Assembly: GCA_018398805.1 (NCBI GenBank)
Contig: JAGFBZ010001548.1
Location: forward strand, 732,001-796,000
Length of the DNA stretch: 64,000 nucleotides
Reading direction: 5' to 3'
DNA from: Hirundichthys speculiger
Taxonomy: Eukaryota; Chordata; Actinopteri; Beloniformes; Exocoetidae
The translations under genes and the position numbers were made by a program. Of this stretch, positions 33,584 to 43,644 are shown one piece after another; position 1 is the first letter of the stretch; every line of letters starts with the position of its first letter. A model generated the notes under the pieces. It saw nothing but the letters and a program-made list of their open reading frames with translations, was not told the origin of the DNA and did no database searches.

Positions 33584-34047
33584 CACACGTGGACAAAATT
33601 GTTGGTACCCCTCAGTTAAAGAAGGAAAAACCCACAATTCTCACTGAAATCACTTGAAACTTACAAAAGTAACAATAAATAAAAATTTATTGAAAATCAA
33701 ATAATCAAAATCAGCCATCACTTTTGAATTGTTGATTAACATAAATATTTAAAAAACAAACTAATGAAATAGGGCTGGACAAAAATGATGGTACCTCTAT
33801 AAAAGATTGAAAACTATTTGACCAGAGTGACATGATTAACTCAGGTGTGTCCTTTAATTGACATCACAGGTGTTTTCAAACTCATAATCAGTCAGTCTGC
33901 CTATTTAAAGGCAGACAAGTAGTCACGTTGCTGTTTGATGAAAAGGTGTGTACCACACTGAACATGGACAACAGAAAGCAAAGGAGAGAATTGTCCCAGG
34001 ACATCCGAAAAAAAAATTATAGACAAACATCTTAAAGGTAAAGGCCA
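33584..34047 (+). mobile_element. Tc1/mariner fragment with transposase start
   Basis: The left end TACACACGTGGACAAAATTGTTGG is summarised here by its core GACAAAATTGTTGG, typical of fish Tc1 elements. A TA precedes it at 33582. At 33964 an ATG opens RRELSQDIRKK, the usual N-terminus of the paired-like DNA-binding domain. An extra A in the run after ATCCG shifts the frame, and the element is cut off at about 34047 where the SGNH-like gene begins. Confidence 0.72.
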
Positions 34048-34049
34048 CA

Positions 34050-35514
34050 TCAGGTGTGTGGGGCAGAATGGTGTTCAGTTCCTCAATCCTCAACTGTGCT
34101 GCAGATGCCCCTGGTGTTGACAGCACCAAATGACAGTCCTCCCTCTGGCATCGTCACAAAACCATCTACGATGCTTCGTAGATGGGAGTCACCAACGATG
34201 AAGACAAACTGCAAGAACACACAAATATTCTGCAGTTAACAACAGAACTCATTCCTGACTTTTCACATTTTACTGGGAAACTGCTCAATAACGATACCTT
34301 CTTGTTGGGACACTCAGCGGGGACCACCAACTTGTGACTTTTCCCAGTAAACGGGGAAGTCGGCCATCTCTGCACAGCATGGCAGTAACCAGTACCACGA
34401 CCTCGGTCAGAAAAAAAAAGAACAAATATTTTACAATAGTGTTAAGACAAAGATTTCAACAATACAACAACACTTATTTGGAGTACAAAATCATAAAGCT
34501 ACCTGACCCCAAGATTTGTACTACTGTGGTACTCACGTGCACAAAATGCATTCTCTGGGTACTCGCTGTACCAGGGTCTGAGCATGGCAGAAACCCTCTC
34601 CATGAGGCTCCTAAACAAGAGTCAGAAACATATCAACTACAAAAACAACACACAAAAGAAAATTGTGATGGCAGGACATCATCAAGCATAACTAACTTTC
34701 TACAATAATTAATTAAACTAAAATATTGAGATGGTGAATTAATGAGAGAGAAACTTCAGTTTAAGTTTGATAGAAATCTGCATGAAAAGGATTAATCGGA
34801 TTTAAAGCTGTATATCTTTATAACTCTGAAGATGGAGGTCATGCTGCATGTCATGTTTGTACCTGGGGAAGTGAAGAGCAGGACGGGCCTGGGATCTTCA
34901 TCCAGATGTTTCCCAGCTGTGGAGATGTTTGGACTTTGGGGATCTGTAACAATGTTTTCACATATTAGTTATAAAATAAGAACTTTTATTAGAGCATCAC
35001 ATGAAGTAAAAGAAATATTTGTCAATGTCACCTCTTTTCTTATTAATAAAGACAGATAAAGTCAGAATGTAATTAAAGAGTACCACTGTCAACATTAGTG
35101 AGGATGTACCTTTCTTGCTGGAGAACGTGTGGGGTCATCCATGAAGAACCACCGTGTACTCGACGGTGGCGTCTTGTTGGCCACAGGAAAGAAGGATTCG
35201 GCTTCCTCGACTCTCCAGACACGTCTCACAGGTGATGGTGTTTGTTGACACAAATTAGATATTAGGATCTCATGACATCTGTGACCTTTTCATATCAGCT
35301 TAAATGCATTTGTGTAATCCTGAATACAGTAAGTATAAGTTTAACATGCTTAATTGTCTGGAAAGAGGAGAGGTGGGTTGGGGGTGGTACATACCTGTTC
35401 AGATGGAGAGCCATCTGGCTGTTGGCCAAGGTGACGAGCCACAAATGGATCGGCCAAGTCCAGTTTTCTCCAGCGTAACTTCTGGGCCTGGGACCTCTTG
35501 CTCTTCCTCGGCAT
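34050..35514 (-). pseudogene. SGNH-hydrolase-like multi-copy gene, copy 2
   Basis: Six exons can be read on the minus strand: 35514-35395 (MPRKSKRSQAQKLRWRKLDL, likely start), 35224-35110 (VEEAESFFPVANKTPPSST), 34943-34863 (SPNISTAGKHLDEDP), 34610-34537 (LMERVSAMLRPWYSEYPE), 34401-34298 (QRWPTSPFTGKSHKLVVPAE) and 34208 to about 34050 ([17 protein letters not shown], then LPHTPDV). All have GT..AG borders. The last exon carries the GDSHL motif. Two extra bases in the fifth exon and two missing in the sixth, compared with copy 1, break the frame. A Tc1 fragment cuts it before the remaining SGNH blocks. The basic N-terminus could be a nuclear or nucleic-acid-binding tail. Role unknown. Confidence 0.62.
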
Positions 35515-36429
35515 CCTGAAAGACAAAAAAGAGAGATCGCTCAAAGCAGAAAAGTCTATATATATATATGTAATAAATTTCAGATTATGTTTTTTATGAA
35601 GATTTTCTGTCTCTGGTGTATGTGGTGTATATTTTTGAGTGTATATTTTCCAATGTCTGTGTGTGTGTGTGTATCTGCAGGTGTGTGTTTCTAAAGGTGA
35701 GAGTCTGTGTGTAGGTGTATCTCTGTAGATGTTTCTGTGCAAGTAAAGGTGTCTTTGTCCAGTGAGTGAGATGATGTGTAAATTGCAAGCGTTGTCCAAA
35801 CATGATGAGCTACAAAAAAGAAAAATTAGAAAAACATAAGCCATACATTTTCATACAATGTTGTGCATTTTAACCATGACATTTATAAAACATTGTCACT
35901 TATATAAATATTTTAGTTTTAAATATGGAAGCAAATGACAGGACTCACGTTCTCTCTGATAATCTCAGCTGGAAGACTGCAAACAGTTTCCACAATGATC
36001 ACATCAGAATTGAGATGATTATTATTATCATTATTTAATAGCAGTATCAAATGTTAATATTCTGACAAAATGTATATTTGGTACTGAAACAAAAGGAGCT
36101 TTATATTTTTATAAAAGCAATCATGCAATGTGATTCATAGAATGCAAGGACATGACATTAAAGCGAAAACAGCACTCCGCAAAAAAAATAGCATTAATCT
36201 GGCAGCAACTTCAGCTAATGTCTAAGATTCCAGAAGTTTAAAATTTAAAGTAAAAATGTAAGTAAATTAATCTCTCACTGAACCTACTAAAATGGTACAG
36301 ACCAACCAGCACAGATAAAATGCTTATTTACAAGAGAAAACAACTTATAGCTACAATTAGAAATATATAAAGACAGTAGCACACCTAAGGCCAGGAGCTG
36401 CAGACAGTCAGAAGCTGCTTGAAGTCCTT
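35515..36429. other. Non-genic, with TG/TA microsatellite tracts
   Basis: TATATATATATG at about 35559 and TG-rich tracts at 35640-35720. No gene; probably intron or spacer of the adjacent multi-copy gene. Confidence 0.4.
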
Positions 36430-36530
36430 TGCTGCCTCTCCGATGGTTCTGGTTGGTTCAGGTTGTTGCTGGGGACCAACAGACAGACCACGTCAGGTGT
36501 GTGGGGCAGAACGGTGTTCAGTACATTTCC
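36430..36530 (-). pseudogene. SGNH-like gene, isolated downstream exon (copy 3)
   Basis: LNTVLPHTPDVVCLLVPSNNL continues exactly where copies 1 and 2 break off. A one-base shift then gives TIGEAAKDFKQLLTVC. It lies 5' of copy 2 on the same strand, so it is the end of another copy placed head-to-tail. Confidence 0.6.
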
Positions 36531-36539
36531 ACATTTCTT

Positions 36540-37189
36540 TAAGTCAGCATCACACAGTAACATGATCAAATGTGACCATGAAGCTGACAAAATGTCACTC
36601 TGCTGTGTTACATTAGGTCATTTTGGGGCAAAATATCCCTCTATGAACCATACCAGAAGCATGAATCAGTTTTTGGCAGGCAAAATAAGCCAATTTTTAC
36701 ATTGTAATGTCCCTTTACTCATTTTTCAAACAGTACAAAGCACTGTTTGGGATCAAATTACTCTGTTGAGGGATGTAATGTAATTTTGGTGCAGAAAAAA
36801 AGCTCCCTTGGTGACAAATATCCTCATTCATTCATTTATTTCATTTTCTATAACTGCTTATCCATGACGGTCGCGGGGACAAATCTTTATTAGCGCAAAT
36901 ACAGACCAGATTTAAATCACCAACTAGCCTATTCAACAGTGATATAAGGCAACTGGATATACAGGAGGGTATCAAACGTAAACACCAATAAACAACGTTA
37001 GATGATCATAAACAAACCTGTTTGAGCCCGATGAAGCCTGCCGCAGAGCCACAGAAGCTGTGCTCCTCAACTTTAATCGTCTGTGCGCGCTCCTGCGGAC
37101 CGGAAATCAGTTTCTGGCATAAATCAACTTCTTGCGCACAACACCGGGACAAAACAAGTGAGCCGAGATTGCCTAGGAGACGTGTTCTC
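36540..37189. other. Non-genic stretch
   Basis: 36826-36880 (CATTTTCTATAACTGCTTATCC) is a fragment of the repeat also inserted at 40489-40615. 37000-37189 is GC-richer and of unknown origin; it abuts the LINE remnant and could be a captured exon, but I do not recognise a protein. Confidence 0.35.
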
Positions 37190-38560
37190 GGCTGGCTTCC
37201 TGGCAGGTGTGATGTCGCAGGTTGAGCCATCCATGTCAGGGTCGTTGTCAACAGAGGCAGGTGGGGGAGATGTGCTGGGAATGACAATGGAAGTGTCAAT
37301 GGCTGCCCCATGGTCAGAGTTGCTGAACCGGTTGTATAATGGTTCAGCTCGTTGGCCCTGGACATGTCCCCCTCAGCCTTACCACCCTTTCCTCCAAGCC
37401 CAGTGATGTTCCTTACACCCGTCCATACCTCCTTCATGTTGTTGTCCTGCATTTTCAGCTCCACCTTCCTCCCATAAGCCTCCTCGGCCTCCCTCAGGCT
37501 TCTCTTCAGCTCTCCCTGCACCCTCCTCAGCTCTGTCATGTTGCCCTCCTTAAAAGCTTTATTCTTCTTATTAAGGAGTTTTTTTGACATTGCTAATCAC
37601 CCAGGGCTTGTTATTGGGGTAGCAGCGCACTGTCTTAGTGGGTACTACAATGTCCATGCAGAAGTTGAGGTAGTCAGTTGTGCATGAGGTGACCTCCTCC
37701 AAATTATCACTGTCCTGTAGTACACTCCATTCAGTAGACTCGAAGCAATCCCTCAGTGCCTCCTCTGCTTCTGGTGTCCAGTCTCTGAAAGTGCGTGTGG
37801 TGACTGGAAATTGTTGTACCTTGGCTTGTACACTGGCTGGAGATGGACAAGGTTATGATCAGAGTTTCCCAAAAGAGGAAGGGGGGGTTGCGGTGTATGC
37901 ATCCCTCACGTTAGTATACAGGAGATCGATTGTCCTATTTTTCCTTGTTGCACAGTCCACACATTGGTAAAAGTTAGTGAGTGTGGAATCCAGTGTAACA
38001 TGATTGAAATCACTTGATATAGCAAAAAATGCATCCGTGTGTTGTGTTTATAGCCTTGCTACAGTTGTGTGGATGACCTCACAGGCAATGTCCGGAAGGG
38101 CTCGTGGCAGGATGTAAACACAGAGAACGATGGCGTGCAAAAAATCCCTCGGCATGTAATAAGGTCTCAGACTCACCGCGAGTAGCTTCACATCTTTACT
38201 GCAGATTGTTTCCTTCACAGTTACATGACCGGGATGACACCACCTGTTGTCAATGTATATCGCCAGTCCTCCTCCCTTCTTTTTCCCGAAAAGTTTGCTG
38301 TCTCTGTCGTGTCTGACTGCACTGAAACCTGGTAGGTCAACATTAGCACTGGGAATGTTGCTAGTTAGCCACGTCTCCGTCAGGCAAGTCAGGCTCGATT
38401 CCCTTTACAGCTTTTCGTTCCTTACCAGGGCAGTCAGTTCTTCTGTCTTGTCCACCAGCGATCCTGTCTGAATTAACAGACAGGAATCCTCAATCGATTC
38501 CTATCTCACCATCCCTTCTCTAGTCCAATCTCTCTCTTTTTGCATTCTACTTTCTTCAAT
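37190..38560 (-). pseudogene. CR1/L2/Rex-group LINE ORF2, 5' half
   Basis: On the minus strand: LTCLTETWLTS (endonuclease start, near 38390), then GGGLAIYIDNRWCHPGHVTV (38275-38216), KLLAVSLRPYYMPR, NRTIDLLYTNVRDAYTATP-like, GNSDHNLVHLQPVYKP (catalytic SDH near 37880), and the linker KAFKEGNMTELRRVQGELKR. It is the same family as 23441-25105 but keeps the 5' half and lacks the reverse transcriptase. Several stops and frame changes occur (near 37760 and 37600). Confidence 0.78.
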
Positions 38561-39890
38561 TTTCACATCAGCCCCTTGTGTCTCCTGTTGGTCTCCCCCT
38601 TCACAGACTCTTACCTTACACCCTTAGGTCTTGGGGGTCACTCCCACCAAGGTGATTTATAAACAGTGGCTTGCAAAGAAATCAATACTTTATCAACAAG
38701 CTACAAGGGGCTTTGGCCTGTATGATCTTTTTGGTTAAGGCCTTAGAGCATCTGTTTTTCTGGTTTGCTCCCTAAGCTCTGTTGCTAAGACAATCCGAAG
38801 AAAGAAGAGAGCGATGAAGGGAGGAGGGGGAGTGGCCAAGGGATGGATGTGGAGAAGTAAAGGTATAGGGGATTTTGCTCACTGTTAGAGGAGGGAATTG
38901 CTGCTCCACTGCTTTTAGCTCGATCTGCATCTGATTAAGGACAGAGGGCAAAGCGTTGTCCTTCACCCCAGTGCTTTTCTGTCACACCAGTATGAACCTT
39001 GGCACTGAGATCCATCATCCACCTACCACAGGCTTGGTTGCCATAGCCTTGGGACTTATTAGTCAGACCCTACTCTGTTCAACAAAAAAATCTCTGCTTC
39101 TATACAATACTTTATTTTTATTATGCATCCAAATGAGTTAGATGAAATGAAGAGAATACATGAAAAAAGAAATATAGGAAATGCCTGTAATATATTTGCT
39201 AAATGCTTTTGATTATGAACTACATTTTTTTCAATTGATAAAATTGTTGTGTTCATGCTGCTTCCCATATGCCAACACTCACAAATACCAGAGATGTCCG
39301 TGAACTGTTCTCACAAAAGTTTACTCACAAGAGGTGTAAGAGGGAGACTAGACATCTCTCATTCCAGACATAAACAATGCCCTTTAATGGCCCTTTCAGA
39401 CACTGACTCCTTTCCATTATTCTCACATCTGAATGTATTGGTTACATGTTTGAGTACTTTGAGTATTCAGTTTGGTTACCTTGACATTTAAATCACAAAA
39501 AAAAAAGAAAACAGGACAGAAATCTTGCCTTTTAATTTGATGCATCACTTTCACAACAGCAGGTGAAAAAGTCTAAATTGCATACTGCTGCATTTGTCGA
39601 TGAGCAAGCAGTGGATTATGAGCCAGTGAGGGAGCTGGATGCACTGAAGATGCAGAGGGTGAAATAACAACATTGGAAGTGATCTTTCAAAACTTGTGAC
39701 TGCAAAGAACATTTGTTTAGACTCTAATTGTTAGAACATATAAAACCTTTTCTCTGAAAATTGTCTCCAATGACATAAAAATGGAAATGCAGGACCTGAT
39801 CCATTTTACAGAACTGGGTGTACTCTCTAATCTCCTGTGGATGGCATACATTACTACAAACTGGTTGTCACCGGTGAAAGTGTGAGTATT
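38561..39890. other. Non-genic stretch
   Basis: No reading frame with recognisable features, and no repeat match in the window. Confidence 0.4.
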
Positions 39891-40216
39891 GTGACATAAG
39901 AATGTTACTGTTTGAGTGCCGGCCCCTGGAAAAGTGCAGTGGCTCTGGTGTTACTGGCAGAGGGCCAGGCTGCCGAGAGTGCGCCATTGGGCAGAACCTC
40001 CCTAGACAGAAGAAAACTAATAAAAAGAAAAATTAGGGTAAAAGCTATGAAAATACTGGAGACATAGTTGGAATGTGGGCAGTGCTGTGACTCGGTGACG
40101 ATCGAGTCTAGTGTAAGCGGGTTACAGGATCCTGGAATCAGAGAACGAGCATTTGTGTTTGAAGGTTTGTACGGAAATATACTTGTGTTGAAACAGGACT
40201 AAGGTGGCTGGGCGTC

Positions 40217-41345
40217 ATGGGACAGGCTGGTTCAAAGCATGAGGAGGGGTACTTGTTTGATAGGCGGGCCAGGTATGGCCAGGCTTGGCAGACAAGTATA
40301 CGAACATGGATTAAGGATTATGAATTTCCAGCAACAGGTTCTCTGTGCGCGTTCTTGATCAAGCAGAGACACGTTTGCGCATGTGTGAAGCGGAAGTCAA
40401 AAAAAAGAATAAAATGAGCACTGATGTCTGGCAAGACTTGGAGAATCATAGAGAGGTGCTCCAGATTTTTAGGGAGGAAAAGAATCATCCATCCATCCAT
40501 CCATTTTCTATACCCGTTTCATCCTTGAAGGGTCACGGGGATCTGCTGGAGCCTATCCCAGCTGTCTACGGGCGAAAGGCAGGGGTTCACCCTGTACAGG
40601 TCGCCAGACCATCGCAGGAAAAGAATCATAGACTTAAAAAACAGGAAAGCGTGAATTTAGCCAGCTTCCATGTACCACCAATGAGCCCGAGTATGTAACA
40701 GTATTATCTGACTGGTTGAAATCAGGTTCCGCGTGCAGAATCTGATTGGCCTCCCCCCTCCGCCTACTCTCTTTCTTTGCCTGATTCTCTCTGCTTCTCC
40801 ACCTGCGTACGCACAGGCACACACATGCACAAGTAACGGTCCCAGTTGCCCATCTGCTCCGACCTAAGCGTTCCAGTGCGCTAGAGTAAATTACGAGCTG
40901 GACAGTTATGTAGGCACGGAGCGGAGCGGAGCGCATATTCCTGCGCGCTTCCCAGAGACTGTTACGAGCGTGCAGCGATGCCTGAGTGTGCTCTCACTTG
41001 ATCCCGACCAGCAGGGAAAAACAGAGCCACCAGAGGAGGCGGGGCCATCTGGGTATGTTCCTCCTCCACAGGACATTAAGGCTGAACCAGCAGAGGAGGG
41101 CGCTGTGGCGAGCGGAGCTGTGACCACGCATGGCAAGAAGAAGAAACAGCAGGAAGTGGTCGCCACGTTTCCTATGCTTGAAGTCGGTGGACCTAGCGGC
41201 ACTCAGCTGGTTTTCCAATCGTGGACATTGGCAGAGAGTAAAGACGCTGCAGCAGGACTCCCAGATCCACATTTGCTGAAGAATTTATCGCCTTTTGCAA
41301 GAGTTCTGTCCAACTCTGGGAGAGCTCTGATTTTAGGCCGTGTCA
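40217..41345 (+). pseudogene. gag: Retroviral gag remnant
   Basis: MGQAGSKHEEGYLFDRRARY begins at 40217. MGQ at the start is the N-myristoylation signal of matrix proteins in gamma-like retroviruses. The frame shifts at about 40345. A 127-bp repeat then splits it, and after a proline-rich stretch a capsid-like part follows (TFPMLEVGGPSGTQLVFQSW near 41165-41225). At about 41340 it passes, after a deletion, into reverse-transcriptase sequence, without a protease domain. It has no usable frame. Confidence 0.68.
40489..40615 (-). mobile_element. Short repeat with CCAT tail and 14-bp target duplication
   Basis: AGGAAAAGAATCAT occurs at 40475-40488 and 40616-40629. The 127 bases between start with CCATCCATCCATCC and contain GGAGCCTATCCCAGCTG, a repeat very common in fish. 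The simple-repeat end suggests a retroposed element whose 3' tail is at the left. Confidence 0.85.
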
Positions 41346-42480
41346 GCACCAATATCCATTGGAAGCGGAGGCAGTGATGGGACTTACACCTGTTTTTGAA
41401 TCTTTGCGCACTGCAGGTGTGATTGTCCAATGCCCTGATTCTCCTGTCCGAAAACCAAGTTTTTCCCGGCATTTTGTGCAGGACCTGCAGGCCGTTAACA
41501 AAGCTGTACAGAAACTTGCACCATCAGTTCCAAATCCATACACTATAGTGTCACAGATTCCCAGTTCAGCAAAATGGTTTTCTGTTGTTGATTTGGCTAA
41601 TGCTTTTTTCAGTGTTCCTGTCCATCCCGACAGTCAGTTTTGGTTTGCTTTCAACTTCAAAGGTGAGCCTTGGACATTTGAGGTTACTGTGAATCACCGA
41701 CAATCTACAACGCTGCTCTGAGAAGCAGCCTTGAACCTTTGACCCTGTCCCCTGGGACAGTCATGCTGCAATACAGATGATGTGTTGCTGGCTTGTCCCA
41801 CACAGCAGCAGTGTGAGACTGACATGGTTGCTCTTCTCCAGCACCTGGCGATGGAGGGCCATGAAGCCAGCCTGACTAAGTTGCAGTTTGTGAAACAGCA
41901 GGTAAAATTTTTGGGATACTCTATTTCAGCTGATGGCAGATCGTTGTCACCGAAGTGGGTGGATGTCTTTTCTAGGGATGTGTTCTTACTGTTGGATGTT
42001 TATCGTAGGCTATGCGGAGCTTGAGGCTCCTTTGACCTCCCTCATCCATGGACGGGGGTTGTCTGCACACGATAAGGTCAGCTGGACACCTGAGGCGGAA
42101 GAGGCTTCCAGAAGCTGAAGCAGGCCCTGCAGGTTGCACCTGCCCTGGGCCTGCCAGACCCTATGCGCCTTTCACACAAACAGTTGACGAGAGGGAGGGG
42201 TCATGACATCTGTTCTGTTGCAGAAACATGGTGGGGTGTTGAGACTTGTGGCTTATTTCTCTGGTAAGCTAGACCTAGTTGCAGTGGGACTTCCACATTG
42301 GTTGCGAGCTGTGGCTGCTGCTGAGAAAGCTGTCTATGCCTCACGCGATCTGGTAGGTTATGCTGATCTGACACTTTTGGTACCGCATGCGGTGTCTACG
42401 ATCCTGTTGGAGCAGAAAACGTCACTTTTGTCTGCTGCTAGGGGGCTTCGGTACCAAACAGTTCTCTTGATTTGCCAAAC
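41340..42480 (+). pseudogene. pol: Retroviral reverse transcriptase remnant
   Basis: Visible parts are VFESLRTAGVIVQCPDSPVR, FVQDLQAVNKAVQKLAPSVP, WFSVVDLANAFFSVPVHP (motif A with catalytic D at about 41590), a frame-shifted active-site box TDDVLLAC at about 41776, FVKQQVKFLGYSISADGR (motif E region), and the connection (YFSGKLDLVAVGLPHWLRAV). The spacing follows retroviral rather than gypsy order. Breaks are at about 41720, 41770 and 42015-42200. Confidence 0.75.
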
Positions 42481-43640
42481 ATAACTGTGAAGTGTTGCAA
42501 TGTATTAAATCCAGCCACTCTCATGCCAGGTCCAGAATACGGCAAGCCTCACGACTGTGTGGTAGCGATTAATGAGGTTTACACCCCCCGACCCGATCTC
42601 CAGGAATCAGCTCTGACGAATCCTGATTTGGCTCTGTATGTGGACGGCTCAGCATGCAGGGATAAGCGTACAGGGAGGAACATGGTGGGGTTTGCGGTCA
42701 TTTCAGACCATGAGGTTCTGACATCTGGTTCCCTTCCACATCATTGTTTGGCCCAGGCAGCTGAACTGGTGGCTTTGACTGAAGCGTGCAGATTGGAAAA
42801 AAGGAAGAGCATTGCGATTTACACAGATAGCAGGTATGGGTTTGGAGTCTGTCATGATTTTGGGACAATTTGGAAATGTAGAAAGTTTTTGAAGTCGGAC
42901 AGAAAACCTGTCCTAAATGGCCTCCTGGAGGCCATCCTCCTTCCCAGCTCCATAGCTGTGTGTAAATATCCATCTCATGTTAACAGGCCTGATTTGATTT
43001 CCGCAGGCAACGCTCGTGTGGATGCGGCGGGGAAGGCGGCTGCTCATTCTCCTGTTACCCATTCTCTCATTTCTGCAGTGGCATCCACAGGTGAGGACAG
43101 CGTGTTTGCTTCCCTGATTGCAATCCAGTCTTTCTCCTCCCTGGATGAGAAACTGTTGTGGCAGCAGAATGGCTGTAGTCTGGTTGATGGCGTGTGGCGT
43201 GCAGGTGATTCGAGACCGTGTCTGCCTAAACGTTTTTTCTCCCATTTTGCTAGGCTAACCCATGGGCTGGACCATGCATCCCAGGGGGTCATGCTGTCTA
43301 CAAGAGATGCGCGGATGAACCGCGCACCCGCGGGCGGAGCGGATAATCCGCATATCGGGCGGATGACTCGTCAAAAAATAATACTTTAATTAAATTCGGG
43401 CGGGTTGCGGTTGAAGCACTCAAATAATAATAATAAGAAAAAATATTTTACATATTAATAAAAAGGATGGCGGGTCGGTTCGGTTTTGAAAATTGGTGAA
43501 AAAACGTTCCTGCAAATGGATAGCGGGCGGATAGAGATTTTAAGAAGCGGTTGCGGGTTAAAATATACGTCATCCGCGCATCTCTACTGTCTACCTGGAC
43601 TAAGTACTGGTTCACTAAGGGGTTTGCCTCTTATGCACAG
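42472..43640 (+). pseudogene. pol: Retroviral RNase H and integrase N-terminus
   Basis: An open stretch of 305 residues includes LALYVDGSACRD (first catalytic Asp, near 42640), QAAELVALTEACRL (Glu), AIYTDSRYGFG (Asp) and NARVDAAGKAAA (last Asp), so all four RNase H acidic residues remain. The integrase zinc-finger region follows (HFARLTHGLDHASQG) and is cut by a hAT-type MITE at 43302. Reading resumes at 43595 with KYWFTKGF and ends at about 43640. The catalytic core of integrase is missing. Confidence 0.75.
43302..43586. mobile_element. hAT-type MITE in retroviral pol
   Basis: Ends AAGAGATGCGCGGATGA and TCATCCGCGCATCTCTA are inverted repeats with one mismatch. CTGTCTAC is duplicated at 43294-43301 and 43587-43594. 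The 285-bp element has no coding sequence. Confidence 0.9.
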
Positions 43641-43644
43641 AAGT

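Larger units (their letters stand above)
39891..43640 (+). mobile_element. Endogenous retrovirus remnant (gamma/epsilon-like)
   Basis: A gag start, capsid-like part, reverse transcriptase, RNase H and the first part of integrase follow in order on one strand. Protease, the N-terminus of reverse transcriptase, most of integrase and env are absent, and no LTR pair was found. Two small elements are inserted in it (40489-40615 and 43302-43586). A pogo-like transposase pseudogene begins right after it. It is an old, incapable copy. Confidence 0.75.

Noticed and set aside
35594..35844. Histidine/threonine-rich minus-strand frames
   Set aside because: They are translations of TG-repeat tracts.
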